A program made the position numbers and the translations under genes. From Enterobacter quasihormaechei (GTDB lineage: Bacteria > Pseudomonadota > Gammaproteobacteria > Enterobacterales > Enterobacteriaceae), in the NCBI RefSeq assembly GCF_004331385.1, contig NZ_SJON01000020.1:18657-82656 (forward strand): 64,000 bases of DNA, given 5' to 3'. The notes under the pieces were generated by a model. It did no database searches. It worked only from the letters and a program-made list of their open reading frames with translations, and was not told the DNA's origin. The stretch's first letter is position 1; each line of letters begins with the position of its first letter. Positions 20,466 to 30,905 of this stretch are shown one piece after another.

Positions 20466-20729
20466 TTCCCGCTCTGTATCCCTGCATGATGTACGCCTGT
20501 AGCAATGAAGGCCGGCTGCTTTGATAAACAGGCGATTACGTTGCATGAATCACAGGAAGTTAGCAACTGACTTTTGCTATTAAAAATCCTAAAATTCGTG
20601 ATGCCGATAATATTCTCCCGTAAGCCAAACTAAAAGTATTGGTTTCGTTTTCGATAAGAAGAATAATTCTTCGCGATGGGCGTTAAAGTTCCCTAACTGA
20701 AATAGCCTGCTATTTTTTCTTCTGCTGAT

Positions 20730-20852
20730 TTATAAATAATCAGATGCCAGAATCGATTTTCCTCTTCCCGTACGTCTGGCGTCATATAATGGTTTATCGG
20801 CACGCATCAGTATGGCTGAAGTATCCCGTTGCCCCTGACACACTTCAGCCAT
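20730..20852 (-). pseudogene. Relic of a GGDEF (diguanylate cyclase) domain C-terminus
   Basis: The minus strand reads 40 codons to TAA, including ILMRADKPLYDARRTGRGKS. This is the classic last motif of GGDEF domains (R-A-D-x-x-L-Y-x-A-K/R-x-x-G-R). Upstream in frame only about 10 more codons are open before a stop, and no GG(D/E)EF active site is present, so this is a remnant rather than an enzyme. It suggests a diguanylate cyclase gene once stood next to the phosphodiesterase pdeC, or that a deletion removed most of it. Confidence 0.6.
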
Positions 20853-21167
20853 GCGCGGCTCGTCAGCGGACTCAACGCTGACTCAGGAGGGGCTTGCCCC
20901 AGGGCACGTTGCGTTGCGACGTCAGCTTCACCACGGCCAGCATGCTGTCGTTAGTCATCTCGCGCCTTTATCTTTCACAGGTCATTAATCGACAGACTGA
21001 CTGCTGTAAACGCTAAACTGCCGATCGCGTTTTGCAGAGGTTTTGCTATCTGAATGAATTAAATATAAAAATTCACCGCAGACGCTGACGTGAGCATCGA
21101 CGATATATTTTCCTGAGTTATAAAACCACTTTTACTCCATGCAGACACTGGCGAATAAAACAGCAAA

Positions 21168-21183
21168 TGTGATATAGTTCACA
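21168..21183. promoter_or_regulatory. CRP-type binding site upstream of yjcB
   Basis: TGTGA-TATAGT-TCACA is an exact match to the CRP core consensus TGTGA-N6-TCACA, with flanking AAA and TAT making an almost symmetric 22-mer. Its centre is about 71 bases before the yjcB start codon. Confidence 0.7.
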
Positions 21184-21246
21184 TATCTTATGTAACGAGA
21201 AACATTGTTTCATTTCAGTTCGTCTGTTTTGTCGAGGATGGGTTAT

Positions 21247-21528
21247 ATGGCAACCATTACCACCAGCATGGTGCTCCTGCGCTGGCCGTTGTTGAGCGCG
21301 GTTTTGATGTTCCTGGCCAGCACGTTAAACATTCAGTTCCGAAAGTCCGACTATGCAGGTCTTGCTGTAATTAGCACCCTGTTGGGATTGGGCGCCGCAT
21401 GCTGGTTCGCGACAGGTCTGCTCGGCATTACGCTGGTGGATATGGCCGCCGTCTGGGAAAACATCAAAGTAGTGATGGTTGAAGCCATGAGCCATACCCC
21501 ACCAGACTGGCCGATGGTGATTACCTGA
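21247..21528 (+). CDS. yjcB: Inner membrane protein YjcB
   Basis: 93 aa with two predicted membrane helices (about residues 7-20 and 31-58) and a short polar C-terminus (AMSHTPPDWPMVIT). It is similar along its length to E. coli YjcB, of unknown function. The start at MATITTSMVLLRW matches E. coli; an open frame upstream to 21205 is unlikely. It converges on ssb over a shared terminator. Confidence 0.87.
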   Translation: MATITTSMVLLRWPLLSAVLMFLASTLNIQFRKSDYAGLAVISTLLGLGAACWFATGLLGITLVDMAAVWENIKVVMVEAMSHTPPDWPMVIT

Positions 21529-21540
21529 TAGCCTGTTAAT

Positions 21541-21572
21541 AAAAAACCCAGACTGGTGTCTGGGTTTTTTTT
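21541..21572. terminator. Bidirectional terminator between yjcB and ssb
   Basis: ACCCAGAC-tggt-GTCTGGGT is followed by TTTTTTT on the plus strand and preceded by AAAAA, giving a U tract on both strands. Confidence 0.92.
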
Positions 21573-21592
21573 GTGCTTTACGCGTCTGGATA

Positions 21593-22123
21593 TCAGAACG
21601 GGATGTCGTCGTCGAAATCCATTGGCGGTTCGTTAGACGGTGCCGGAGCAGACTGCTGCTGCGGACGAGACTGCGCGCCGCCGCTGAACTGGTTGCCGCC
21701 CTGAGGCTGCTGAGGCTGGCCCCAACCGCCCTGCTGCTGGTTCTGACCGCCACCTGCCGGTGCGCCACCGCCCTGACGGCCACCCAGCATCTGCATGGTG
21801 CCGCCCACGTTCACCACCACTTCTGTGGTGTATTTTTCCTGACCGGATTGGTCAGTCCATTTGCGGGTACGCAGCTGGCCTTCAATGTAAACCTGAGAGC
21901 CTTTACGCAGATACTCACCGGCCACTTCGGCCAGTTTGCCAAACAGCACAACGCGGTGCCATTCGGTCTGCTCTTTCATTTCACCGGTCGCTTTATCACG
22001 CCAGGATTCGGAAGTAGCCAGCGTAATGTTGGCAACTGCGCCACCACTCGGCATGTAGCGTACTTCCGGGTCCTGGCCCAGATTACCGACGAGAATCACC
22101 TTGTTTACGCCTCTGCTGGCCAT
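21593..22123 (-). CDS. ssb: Single-stranded DNA-binding protein
   Basis: 176 aa. The N-terminal OB-fold (about 1-112) contains family motifs [14 protein letters not shown] and [14 protein letters not shown] Gly/Gln/Pro-rich disordered linker follows, then the conserved acidic tip DFDDDIPF that recruits repair and replication partners. It is divergent from uvrA and shares an SOS box with it. Confidence 0.98.
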   Translation of the reverse strand: MASRGVNKVILVGNLGQDPEVRYMPSGGAVANITLATSESWRDKATGEMKEQTEWHRVVLFGKLAEVAGEYLRKGSQVYIEGQLRTRKWTDQSGQEKYTTEVVVNVGGTMQMLGGRQGGGAPAGGGQNQQQGGWGQPQQPQGGNQFSGGAQSRPQQQSAPAPSNEPPMDFDDDIPF

Positions 22124-22271
22124 GTTCGTGTCTCCTGATTACGTTTCTTAATAGTGTAAACGCGCGAGTGTACCATTTCCATGCGACACTTTGATAGTTG
22201 CGTAGCATGTTCCAGAGTTCTCTCGCGGACTCGACATTGTTACACAGTGAATCAGAAAATGCATTCCAATA

Positions 22272-22287
22272 CTGTATATTCAAACAG
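22272..22287. promoter_or_regulatory. LexA (SOS) box between ssb and uvrA
   Basis: CTGTATATTCAAACAG fits CTG-N10-CAG with the typical TATAT core. It lies 88 bases before uvrA and about 150 from ssb, and nearly matches the E. coli uvrA box. Confidence 0.9.
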
Positions 22288-22374
22288 GTCATTTTGTGTC
22301 ATAATTAGCCGTTTCTGACAGCCGTTTGTCCTTCAAACAAATCAGGCAATCCGTGTTCCAACCGGGAAAGGTGA

Positions 22375-25197
22375 ATGGATAAGATCGAAGTTCGGGGCGC
22401 CCGCACCCACAATCTCAAGAATATCAACCTCATAATCCCTCGCGACAAACTTATCGTCGTGACCGGGCTTTCGGGGTCTGGCAAATCCTCACTGGCTTTC
22501 GACACCTTGTATGCCGAAGGACAGCGTCGTTACGTTGAATCGCTCTCGGCGTACGCGCGTCAGTTCCTGTCGCTGATGGAAAAACCGGATGTCGACCACA
22601 TTGAAGGGTTATCCCCTGCTATCTCCATTGAGCAGAAATCCACGTCGCATAACCCGCGCTCCACGGTCGGTACCATTACCGAAATCCACGACTACCTGCG
22701 CCTGCTGTATGCGCGCGTAGGCGAGCCGCGCTGCCCGGACCACGACGTCCCGCTGGCGGCCCAGACCGTCAGCCAGATGGTGGATAACGTGCTGTCGCAG
22801 CCGGAAGGCAAACGCCTGATGCTGCTGGCGCCAATCATTAAAGAGCGTAAGGGTGAGCACACCAAAACGCTGGAAAACCTGGCAAGCCAGGGCTATATCC
22901 GCGCCCGTATCGACGGTGAAGTGTGTGACCTGTCGGATCCACCAAAGCTGGAGCTGCAAAAGAAGCACACCATTGAAGTGGTGATTGACCGCTTTAAGGT
23001 GCGTGAAGATCTGGCGACGCGTCTGGCGGAATCCTTTGAAACGGCGCTGGAGCTCTCCGGCGGCACGGCGGTGGTCTCCGATATGGACGACGCCAAAGCG
23101 GAAGAGCTGCTCTTCTCCGCCAACTTTGCCTGCCCGATTTGCGGCTACAGCATGCGCGAGCTGGAACCGCGCCTGTTCTCATTCAACAACCCGGCAGGCG
23201 CGTGTCCGACCTGTGACGGCCTGGGCGTTCAGCAGTATTTCGATCCGGACCGCGTGATCCAGAATCCGGAGCTGTCGCTGGCGGGCGGCGCCATTCGCGG
23301 CTGGGATAAGCGTAATTTTTACTACTTCCAGATGCTGAAATCGCTGGCAGAGCACTATAAGTTCGACGTTGAAGCCCCGTGGGCCAGCCTGAGCGCGAAC
23401 GTGCACAAAGTGATCCTGTTCGGTTCCGGTAAAGAGAACATTGAGTTCAAATACATGAACGATCGCGGCGATACCTCCGTGCGTCGCCACCCGTTCGAAG
23501 GGGTGCTGCACAATATGGAGCGCCGCTACAAAGAGACCGAATCCAGCGCGGTGCGCGAGGAGCTGGCGAAGTTCATCAGCAACCGCTCCTGCGCCACCTG
23601 CGAGGGCACGCGTCTGCGTCGCGAAGCGCGCCACGTGTTTGTTGAAAATACGGCGCTGCCGACCATCTCAGACATGAGCATCGGCCACGCGATGGACTTC
23701 TTCAACAACCTGAAGCTTTCCGGCCAGCGCGCGAAAATTGCCGAAAAAGTGCTGAAAGAGATCGGCGACCGCCTCAAGTTCCTCGTGAACGTCGGCCTGA
23801 ACTACCTGACGCTTTCCCGCTCGGCGGAAACGCTCTCCGGCGGTGAAGCCCAGCGTATCCGTCTGGCGAGCCAGATTGGCGCGGGCTTAGTCGGCGTGAT
23901 GTACGTGCTCGATGAGCCCTCCATCGGCCTGCACCAGCGCGACAACGAGCGTCTGCTCGGCACGCTGGTTCACCTGCGCAACCTCGGCAACACGGTGATC
24001 GTGGTGGAGCACGACGAAGACGCCATTCGCGCCGCAGATCACGTGATCGACATCGGCCCGGGCGCGGGCGTGCACGGCGGTCAGGTGGTCGCGGAAGGGA
24101 CGCTGAAGGACATTATGGCGGTGCCCGAGTCGCTGACCGGCCAGTACATGAGCGGCAAGCGCAAGATTGAAGTGCCAAAACAGCGCGTCGCGGCGAACCC
24201 GGAAAAAGTGCTGAAGCTGACCGGGGCGCGCGGCAACAACCTGAAGGACGTCACCCTGACGCTGCCTGTCGGGCTGTTTACCTGCATTACCGGCGTGTCC
24301 GGTTCCGGTAAATCGACGCTGATTAACGACACGCTGTTCCCGATTGCGCAGACGGCGCTGAACGGCGCGACGCTGGCCGAGCCTGCACCGTACCGCGACA
24401 TTCAGGGGCTCGAGCATTTCGACAAGGTTATCGACATTGACCAGAGCCCGATTGGCCGTACGCCGCGTTCCAACCCGGCGACCTATACCGGCGTCTTCAC
24501 GCCCGTACGTGAACTCTTCGCCGGCGTACCGGAAGCGCGTTCGCGCGGGTATACCCCAGGACGCTTCAGCTTTAACGTGCGCGGCGGCCGCTGTGAAGCG
24601 TGCCAGGGCGACGGCGTGATCAAGGTTGAGATGCACTTCCTGCCGGATATCTACGTGCCGTGCGACCAGTGCAAAGGCAAGCGCTATAACCGCGAAACGC
24701 TGGAAATTAAGTACAAAGGCAAGACCATCCACGAAGTGCTGGATATGACCATCGAAGAGGCGCGCGAGTTCTTTGACGCCGTCCCTGCGCTGGCGCGTAA
24801 GCTGCAAACCCTGATGGACGTGGGCCTGACCTACATTCGCCTGGGGCAGTCAGCAACAACCCTGTCCGGCGGTGAGGCGCAACGCGTGAAGCTGGCGCGT
24901 GAGCTGTCCAAACGCGGCACCGGCCAGACGCTGTACATTCTGGATGAACCGACCACCGGCCTGCACTTTGCGGATATCCAGCAGCTGCTGGACGTGCTGC
25001 ACCAGCTGCGGGATCAGGGCAACACCATCGTGGTGATTGAGCACAATCTGGACGTGATTAAAACCGCGGACTGGATTGTCGATCTCGGCCCGGAAGGCGG
25101 CAGCGGCGGCGGTGAAATTCTCGTCTCCGGTACGCCAGAGACCGTTGCAGAGTGCGAAGCCTCGCACACCGCGCGCTTCCTTAAACCGTTGCTGTAA
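22375..25197 (+). CDS. uvrA: Excinuclease ABC subunit A
   Basis: 940 aa, same length as E. coli UvrA. It is the damage-recognition ATPase of nucleotide excision repair. Both ABC modules are visible: Walker [13 protein letters not shown] (about 31) and [13 protein letters not shown] (about 640), each with a LSGGEAQR signature. Zinc-finger cysteines are in CPICGYSM and [18 protein letters not shown]. Under LexA control from the upstream SOS box. Confidence 0.98.
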   Translation: MDKIEVRGARTHNLKNINLIIPRDKLIVVTGLSGSGKSSLAFDTLYAEGQRRYVESLSAYARQFLSLMEKPDVDHIEGLSPAISIEQKSTSHNPRSTVGTITEIHDYLRLLYARVGEPRCPDHDVPLAAQTVSQMVDNVLSQPEGKRLMLLAPIIKERKGEHTKTLENLASQGYIRARIDGEVCDLSDPPKLELQKKHTIEVVIDRFKVREDLATRLAESFETALELSGGTAVVSDMDDAKAEELLFSANFACPICGYSMRELEPRLFSFNNPAGACPTCDGLGVQQYFDPDRVIQNPELSLAGGAIRGWDKRNFYYFQMLKSLAEHYKFDVEAPWASLSANVHKVILFGSGKENIEFKYMNDRGDTSVRRHPFEGVLHNMERRYKETESSAVREELAKFISNRSCATCEGTRLRREARHVFVENTALPTISDMSIGHAMDFFNNLKLSGQRAKIAEKVLKEIGDRLKFLVNVGLNYLTLSRSAETLSGGEAQRIRLASQIGAGLVGVMYVLDEPSIGLHQRDNERLLGTLVHLRNLGNTVIVVEHDEDAIRAADHVIDIGPGAGVHGGQVVAEGTLKDIMAVPESLTGQYMSGKRKIEVPKQRVAANPEKVLKLTGARGNNLKDVTLTLPVGLFTCITGVSGSGKSTLINDTLFPIAQTALNGATLAEPAPYRDIQGLEHFDKVIDIDQSPIGRTPRSNPATYTGVFTPVRELFAGVPEARSRGYTPGRFSFNVRGGRCEACQGDGVIKVEMHFLPDIYVPCDQCKGKRYNRETLEIKYKGKTIHEVLDMTIEEAREFFDAVPALARKLQTLMDVGLTYIRLGQSATTLSGGEAQRVKLARELSKRGTGQTLYILDEPTTGLHFADIQQLLDVLHQLRDQGNTIVVIEHNLDVIKTADWIVDLGPEGGSGGGEILVSGTPETVAECEASHTARFLKPLL

Positions 25198-25200
25198 TCG

Positions 25201-25554
25201 TCACACGGAGAGCTGCTGTCGGATCGTTTCCGGCAGCAGTTCCACCGCCTGTTGATACGACGCATCCACCAGGTAGTAAATTTGCGAATCTGGCAGCGAG
25301 CCGTCGAGAAACACCGTACTCCAGTGCGCTTTGTTAAGATGCTTACTTGGCCTGACATCATCGTGCTGCTGGCGCAGTAAATCGGCCAGTTCCGGACTGG
25401 TTTTCAGTGATGCCGCAGGCCGCTCCTCTACCTCTTTCACCATTGCAAACAGAACATCACCCACTTTGATCTGCGTGGCTTTCCAGTCGCTGTGAACGCT
25501 TTGTTCCGCGCCCGGCTTGCTCATGCAGTACTGAAGTATCTCCGAAATTGTCAT
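25201..25554 (-). CDS. yjbR: MmcQ/YjbR family protein
   Basis: 117 aa of the YjbR fold, a double-wing DNA-binding-like domain, with conserved KPGAEQS near the N-terminus and LNKAHWSTVFLDGSLPDSQI centrally. Function is not established. It converges with uvrA (3 bases between stops) and its start is 2 bases after the yjbQ stop, so the two form an operon. Confidence 0.9.
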   Translation of the reverse strand: MTISEILQYCMSKPGAEQSVHSDWKATQIKVGDVLFAMVKEVEERPAASLKTSPELADLLRQQHDDVRPSKHLNKAHWSTVFLDGSLPDSQIYYLVDASYQQAVELLPETIRQQLSV

Positions 25555-25556
25555 CT

Positions 25557-25973
25557 TTATTCCCCTTGTAGCGTTGCGATAATTTTACGCGAACCACCGT
25601 GAATGCGATGTTCTCCCAGCCAGATCCCTTGCCACGTGCCCAGCAGTAACCGTCCGTTGTGAACCGGCAGCGTCAGCGAGACGCCCAGCAAAGAGGATTT
25701 GATATGCGAAGGCATATCATCTGCGCCTTCGTAATCATGTTCATACGGGGCGTTATCCGGGACGGCTTTTAGAAAATGCCGCTCCATGTCAGACCGGACG
25801 GTGGGATCGCAATTTTCATTGAGCGTGAGAGAAGCAGACGTGTGCTGGAGCAGCAAATGCAGCAAACCCGTTTTGACGCGCGACAGGCCGCGGATTTGCC
25901 CAATGACTTCGTCCGTCACCAGGTGAAAACCGCGTGATTTTGCGCTTAAGGTCAGGGTCTGTTGATACCACAT
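25557..25973 (-). CDS. yjbQ: UPF0047 family protein YjbQ
   Basis: 138 aa, with the family signature [20 protein letters not shown] and the C-terminal [13 protein letters not shown]. coli YjbQ shows weak thiamine-phosphate synthase activity; its real role is unclear. The start MWYQQTL gives the E. coli length; an ATG four codons earlier is possible. Confidence 0.9.
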   Translation of the reverse strand: MWYQQTLTLSAKSRGFHLVTDEVIGQIRGLSRVKTGLLHLLLQHTSASLTLNENCDPTVRSDMERHFLKAVPDNAPYEHDYEGADDMPSHIKSSLLGVSLTLPVHNGRLLLGTWQGIWLGEHRIHGGSRKIIATLQGE

Positions 25974-26085
25974 GTGCTGCTCCATTATGAAAGGTGAATC
26001 TTTCTAAGTGTGCAGCAAGAAAGCGAAAGGTAAAACCCGCGCGGCGAGATTTGCTTAAAAAAGCACCCATCCCGCCGTTAACGCA

Positions 26086-26799
26086 TCAGTATTCGGAGTT
26101 AACGATCACCTCTTCACCAAATTTTCCGGCCATCGGCAGCGGTCGGTAGGTGGAATTCGAGGCGCGTAACACCCTGATGCCTCTGGCCCCCACGTCGTGC
26201 GCCGCCGTGATGTCATTATCGGAATCCCCGTAGAACACTTTGATGTTTTTCTTTTCCAGCCACTGGGTTTTGGTGTTTTGCCCTTCACGATCGCCGGCAA
26301 AAATGACCGGGTTCATGCTGGAGGCCGGGATCAGGAAATCATCCTGGAGCGTTTTCGAGACGGTTTCCGTTTTGGTCTGGCTACGTCCGGTCACGAAGTA
26401 AATGCTGTCGCCGCGCTTAACGTGCATGGCGATCAGCGCGCGGGCAACTTCTTTCGGGATACTGAACTCATCCCAGCCGTTGTTCATCTTTTCCCAGAAT
26501 TCCGGTTTTATCAGATAGGCTTCGCTGTCCGGTGAGTAGGTTTTTTTGCCGCGCCAGAAACCGGGGCTGGAGAAGAGCACGGTATCGTCAATGTCGAAGC
26601 CCACGGCCATGGGCGGGCGGCCCGTCAGGCTGTTTTCGATTTGTGCCACGGAAACCCAGTGAATGGGCGCCTGTTCGGCAAGAATGGCGGCGGTGGTTCC
26701 GGTGTAAAGCGGCGTCGGGGCAGAAGCCCGCGCAACAACGGTACTATTAAGCGAGAACAATAAGCAGGCGGCGCTGAGCGCCAGTGTGATCTTGCGCAT
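26086..26799 (-). CDS. aphA: Class B acid phosphatase AphA
   Basis: 237 aa periplasmic, Mg-dependent HAD-like (DDDD) phosphatase and phosphotransferase acting on nucleotides. The signal peptide ends near ARASA (about residue 26). The catalytic nucleophile motif [11 protein letters not shown] has Asp69 and Asp71, and the C-terminal [10 protein letters not shown] gives the metal-binding aspartates. Length equals that of E. coli AphA. Confidence 0.96.
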   Translation of the reverse strand: MRKITLALSAACLLFSLNSTVVARASAPTPLYTGTTAAILAEQAPIHWVSVAQIENSLTGRPPMAVGFDIDDTVLFSSPGFWRGKKTYSPDSEAYLIKPEFWEKMNNGWDEFSIPKEVARALIAMHVKRGDSIYFVTGRSQTKTETVSKTLQDDFLIPASSMNPVIFAGDREGQNTKTQWLEKKNIKVFYGDSDNDITAAHDVGARGIRVLRASNSTYRPLPMAGKFGEEVIVNSEY

Positions 26800-26905
26800 A
26801 TTTTCCCCTGAATATTCAGTTTGTTATCGTTTTATTTTGAGCGGATGGTCAAAAAACTATCCGACCATAACCCCAGCGGGAGGGGAAGGAAAGGAGTTTT
26901 TAGTT

Positions 26906-27025
26906 ATGAAGCTGAATAAAAAGAAGACGATCACAAAGCGTGGACGGGACATGACTGGCACCGGCGCGAACAAAAAAGCCGGGTGGCGGCTGCGCCTTAC
27001 CCGGCCTACATATGCATGCAAGTAA
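26906..27025 (+). CDS. Possible small basic peptide ending in a REP sequence
   Basis: 39 codons beginning with ATG preceded by a strong AAGGAG. The first 24 residues are very basic (MKLNKKKTITKRGRD). The last third is encoded by the REP unit at 26978. It is in the aphA-tyrB gap and convergent with tyrB (8 bases). The good ribosome binding site argues for translation; the absence of a known family and the REP-encoded tail argue against. I recognise no homologue. Confidence 0.35.
   Translation: MKLNKKKTITKRGRDMTGTGANKKAGWRLRLTRPTYACK
26978..27009. repeat. Single REP unit next to tyrB
   Basis: GCCGGGTGGCGGCTGCGCC followed by TTACCCGGCCTAC is one REP unit without its inverted partner, 25 bases from the tyrB stop. 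Confidence 0.82.
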
Positions 27026-27033
27026 GTGAATAC

Positions 27034-28227
27034 TTACATTACGGATGCAAAGGCCTGCGCCACGCGCTGGACGTTGCCAGCATTTAGCCCCGCCACGCAC
27101 ATACGTCCGCTGGCGATCAGGTAGACGCCGAACTCGTCACGCAGGCGATCGACCTGTGCAGCGCTCAGTCCGGTGTAGCTAAACATCCCGCGCTGCTTAA
27201 GTAGATAGTCGAAGTTCTGCCCCGGCACCGCCTCTTTCAGCACGTTAACCAGCTCCTGACGCATCGACAGAATGCGCTTGCGCATCGCTTCCACTTCCGC
27301 AAGCCAGGTGGCTTTCAGCTGTTCGTCGCCCAGAACGGTCGCCACCACCTGCGCACCAAAGTTCGGCGGGCTGGAGTAGATGCGGCGGACCGTCGCTTTC
27401 AGCTGGCCGAGTACGCGCCCTGCGGCTTCGGCGGTTTCACACACTACGGAAAGACCGCCGACGCGCTCGCCGTAAAGGGAGAAGATTTTTGAGAAAGAGT
27501 TGCTGACCAGCGCCGGCAGACCCGCGCTGGCAATCGCGCGAATGGCGTAGGCGTCTTCCTCCATACCCGCGCCAAAGCCCTGATAGGCGATGTCGAGGAA
27601 CGGGATCAGGTCACGCGACTTCAGTACCTCAATTACGGCATCCCACTGTGGATTGGTGAGATCGGCTCCGGTCGGGTTATGGCAGCACGGGTGCAGCAGC
27701 ACGATGCTGCGCGCCGGCAGGGTGTTCAGTTTTTCCAGCAGCGCGTCAACGCGCACGCCGTTAGTCTCGCTGTCAAACCACGGATAGGTCGCAACCTTAA
27801 AGCCCGCGCCTTCAAAGATGGCCACGTGGTTTTCCCACGTCGGGTCGCTGACCCACACGCCTGAATCCGGGAAATACTTTTTCAGGAAATCTGCGCCTAC
27901 CTTCAGCGCACCCGAGCCACCCAGCGTCTGGATAGTCGCCACGCGCTTTTGCGCGAGCACCGCGTGGTCCGCACCGAACAGCAGCGGCGCAATGGTATTA
28001 CGGTAGGTATTTAACCCTTCCATCGGCAGATAAAGCGAAGCCCCGTGCGGGGTTGCGTTAAGACGCGCTTCGGCTTCGGCAACGGCTTTCAGTTGAGGAA
28101 TGATGCCGTCCTCGTTGTAATAAAGACCAATGCTGAGGTTCACTTTATCGCTGCGAGGATCTTCTTTGAAACGCTCCATCAAGGAGAGAATAGGGTCGCC
28201 GGCGTAGGCGTCTACTTTCTGAAACAC
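27034..28227 (-). CDS. tyrB: Aromatic amino acid aminotransferase TyrB
   Basis: 397 aa PLP-dependent class I aminotransferase that makes tyrosine, phenylalanine and leucine from their keto acids. The PLP lysine is in [15 protein letters not shown] near residue 247. The family motifs [12 protein letters not shown] and [10 protein letters not shown] are intact. Length equals that of E. coli. TyrR boxes were sought upstream but not clearly found. Confidence 0.96.
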   Translation of the reverse strand: MFQKVDAYAGDPILSLMERFKEDPRSDKVNLSIGLYYNEDGIIPQLKAVAEAEARLNATPHGASLYLPMEGLNTYRNTIAPLLFGADHAVLAQKRVATIQTLGGSGALKVGADFLKKYFPDSGVWVSDPTWENHVAIFEGAGFKVATYPWFDSETNGVRVDALLEKLNTLPARSIVLLHPCCHNPTGADLTNPQWDAVIEVLKSRDLIPFLDIAYQGFGAGMEEDAYAIRAIASAGLPALVSNSFSKIFSLYGERVGGLSVVCETAEAAGRVLGQLKATVRRIYSSPPNFGAQVVATVLGDEQLKATWLAEVEAMRKRILSMRQELVNVLKEAVPGQNFDYLLKQRGMFSYTGLSAAQVDRLRDEFGVYLIASGRMCVAGLNAGNVQRVAQAFASVM

Positions 28228-28336
28228 GCGATGTTCTCCGGATTATTATGAGGCAGGGTTTTCAACAATAAACCGGAAGCAGGAGAAGATCGAGAGGATG
28301 TTAACAGAAGCGGGATGCATCGCATCCCGTTAAAGC

Positions 28337-29416
28337 TTAATCGATGTATTTCATCGCCACCCGCGACGTCAGACGCGTAATAAGTTCGTAAGCACTCACT
28401 TTTGTAATCTCAGCAATGCGCTCGACGGGCAGCCCTTCACCCCACATCACCGCATCGTCGCCCGCTTTATCCTGCGCATCGGGTCCCAGATCGACACAAA
28501 TCATGTCCATCGCCACGCGACCGACAATCTTCACTTCGCGGCCATTAACCAGCACCGGTGTGCCCGTTGGTGCGGCGCGGGGATAGCCGTCGCCGTAGCC
28601 CATCGCCACCACGCCAAGACGCGTGTCGCGCTCGCTGGTCCAGGTGCCGCCGTAACCTACCGGCTCGCCTGCTTTGTGCTCACGCACGGCAATCAGCTTT
28701 GAAACCAGCGACATCACCGGCTTAAAGCCGAGGTCCGGTCCCCAGGGTTTGTTCTCAAGCGGGGAAACGCCATACAGGATAATGCCCGGACGCGCCCAGT
28801 CGAAGTGGGACTGCGGCCACAGCAGAATGCCGCCGGACGCGGCAATGGAGCGCATTCCCGGCTTGCCTTCGCAGAAGGTGTTGAAGATATCGAGCTGCTG
28901 TTCGGTTGCCCCGCACTCGGGCTCGTCAGCACGGGCAAAATGGCTGACGATGTTCACCGGCTGGCGCACATTTTTGCACTGGCACAAACGCTGATAAAAC
29001 GCCTCGGCGTTTTCCGGGCGCACGCCCAGACGGTGCATGCCCGTATCGAGCTTCATCCAGACGGTGACCGGCTCGCTCAGTTCAGTCGTTTCCAGCGCGG
29101 CCAGCTGTTCTTCGTTATGGACCGCCGTGTGCAGCTGCTGGTCTGCAAGGGTCGGCAGATCCGAGGCTTCAAAAAAGCCTTCAAGAAGCAGAATCGGTTG
29201 CGTAATGCCGCCTTCGCGCAGGCGAAGGGCTTCTTCGAGACGGGCGACACCAAAGGCGTCGGCATCGGGGAGCGTTCGCGCGGTCTCAAGAAGACCGTGT
29301 CCGTAAGCGTTCGCTTTCACGACTGCAACGAGCTTGCTGGCGGGCGCCAGTTCTCGCAGACGTTGCAGGTTGTGTCGCAGAGCGCGGCGGTTAATCACAA
29401 CAGTTGCCGCTTGCAT
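28337..29416 (-). CDS. alr: Alanine racemase, biosynthetic
   Basis: 359 aa PLP enzyme converting L- to D-alanine for peptidoglycan. It has the PLP lysine Lys34 in [11 protein letters not shown], the catalytic tyrosine in [11 protein letters not shown] and the C-terminal [13 protein letters not shown]. It starts 17 bases after the dnaB stop and is probably co-transcribed with dnaB. A hairpin CGGGATGC/GCATCCCG (28311-28329) follows the stop. Confidence 0.97.
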   Translation of the reverse strand: MQAATVVINRRALRHNLQRLRELAPASKLVAVVKANAYGHGLLETARTLPDADAFGVARLEEALRLREGGITQPILLLEGFFEASDLPTLADQQLHTAVHNEEQLAALETTELSEPVTVWMKLDTGMHRLGVRPENAEAFYQRLCQCKNVRQPVNIVSHFARADEPECGATEQQLDIFNTFCEGKPGMRSIAASGGILLWPQSHFDWARPGIILYGVSPLENKPWGPDLGFKPVMSLVSKLIAVREHKAGEPVGYGGTWTSERDTRLGVVAMGYGDGYPRAAPTGTPVLVNGREVKIVGRVAMDMICVDLGPDAQDKAGDDAVMWGEGLPVERIAEITKVSAYELITRLTSRVAMKYID

Positions 29417-29432
29417 TTGAATTCCTTAGAAA

Positions 29433-30845
29433 TTACTCATCATCATATTGAGGACCGGCATAGTTGTCGAAACGCGACCACTGGCCGTTAAAGGTGAGAC
29501 GCACCGTACCGATGGGGCCGTTACGTTGCTTACCAATAATAATTTCGGCGATCCCTTTCAGGTCGCTGTTCTCGTGATAGACCTCATCACGGTAGATGAA
29601 CATGATTAAGTCAGCATCCTGCTCAATGGAGCCGGATTCACGCAGGTCGGAGTTGACCGGGCGTTTGTCTGCACGCTGTTCCAGGGAGCGGTTAAGCTGC
29701 GACAGCGCCACCACCGGAACGTGCAGCTCTTTAGCTAACGCCTTGAGCGAGCGGGAAATCTCGGCGATCTCCAGCGTACGGTTGTCGGAGAGCGACGGGA
29801 CGCGCATCAGCTGAAGGTAGTCGATCATGATAAGGCCGATGCCGCCGTGTTCACGGGCGATGCGGCGCGCGCGGGAGCGCACTTCCGTCGGCGTCAGGCC
29901 GGAGGAGTCATCGATGTAGATGTTCCGTTTTTCCAGCAAAATGCCCATGGTGCCGGAGATACGCGCCCAGTCCTCGTCGTCCAGCTGGCCGGTACGGATG
30001 CGGGTCTGATCCACGCGCGACAGGGATGCCAGAGAACGCATCATAATCTGTTCTGAGGGCATCTCAAGACTAAAGATAAGCACCGGCTTATCCTGCAACA
30101 TCGCCGCGTTTTCGACGAGGTTCATCGCAAATGTCGTTTTACCCATCGACGGACGCGCCGCGACGATAATCAAATCCGATGGCTGAAGACCCGCCGTTTT
30201 TTTGTTGAGATCGTCATAGCCGGTGTTCACCCCCGTCACGCCATCGTGCGGCTGCTGGAAAAGCTGCTCTATACGCGCAACGGTGGCGTCGAGCACGTCG
30301 GCGATATTTTTCGGGCCTTCGTCTTTGTTGGCTCGGCTTTCGGCGATTTTAAAGACGCGGGATTCCGCCAGGTCGAGCAGGTCTTCGCTGGTGCGGCCCT
30401 GCGGGTCGAAACCGGCCTCGGCGATCTCGTTCGCCACCGAAATCATCTCGCGGACAACGGCGCGTTCGCGGACGATGTCAGCATAAGCGCTAATGTTCGC
30501 GGCGCTTGGCGTGTTTTTTGACAGTTCTGCCAGATAGGCAAATCCGCCGACGCTGTCCAACTGCCCCAGGCGCTCCAGCGATTCTGCGAGCGTAATCAGG
30601 TCAATCGGGCTGCCCGACTCCTGCAAACGCGCCATTTCCGTGAAGATATGACGGTGCGGACGGGTATAGAAATCTTCTGCAACGACGCGCTCGGCAACAT
30701 CGTCCCAGCGTTCGTTATCCAGCATTAAACCGCCCAACACCGACTGTTCCGCTTCAATCGAGTGCGGCGGGACTTTTAACCCGGCGACCTGATAATCACG
30801 TTCACGGGGTTCAGTCTGTTTGTTGAAGGGTTTGTTTCCTGCCAT
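29433..30845 (-). CDS. dnaB: Replicative DNA helicase DnaB
   Basis: 470 aa, one residue shorter than in E. coli. It is the hexameric 5'-3' helicase of the replication fork. The N-terminal DnaG-interacting domain (about 25-130), a linker and a RecA-like ATPase with Walker A ARPSMGKTTFA and Walker B IMIDYLQLM are all seen. It is divergent from qorA across 60 bases. Confidence 0.98.
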   Translation of the reverse strand: MAGNKPFNKQTEPRERDYQVAGLKVPPHSIEAEQSVLGGLMLDNERWDDVAERVVAEDFYTRPHRHIFTEMARLQESGSPIDLITLAESLERLGQLDSVGGFAYLAELSKNTPSAANISAYADIVRERAVVREMISVANEIAEAGFDPQGRTSEDLLDLAESRVFKIAESRANKDEGPKNIADVLDATVARIEQLFQQPHDGVTGVNTGYDDLNKKTAGLQPSDLIIVAARPSMGKTTFAMNLVENAAMLQDKPVLIFSLEMPSEQIMMRSLASLSRVDQTRIRTGQLDDEDWARISGTMGILLEKRNIYIDDSSGLTPTEVRSRARRIAREHGGIGLIMIDYLQLMRVPSLSDNRTLEIAEISRSLKALAKELHVPVVALSQLNRSLEQRADKRPVNSDLRESGSIEQDADLIMFIYRDEVYHENSDLKGIAEIIIGKQRNGPIGTVRLTFNGQWSRFDNYAGPQYDDE

Positions 30846-30905
30846 AGTGAATGGAGTTACCGAGATAAAGAGTGGGTCGAAAGATTACCACATTCTGGAG
30901 GAAGC

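Larger units (their letters stand above)
20466..21246. other. 780-base gap between pdeC and yjcB
   Basis: The gap has no intact long gene. It holds a perfect 7-bp inverted repeat GAAGAAT-a-ATTCTTC (20658-20672), a relic of a GGDEF domain (20730-20852), a 28-codon open frame of unclear value at 20872-20958 (minus, start MTNDSMLAVV), and a CRP-type site at 21168-21183. The rest is AT-rich with nothing I recognise. Confidence 0.7.
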
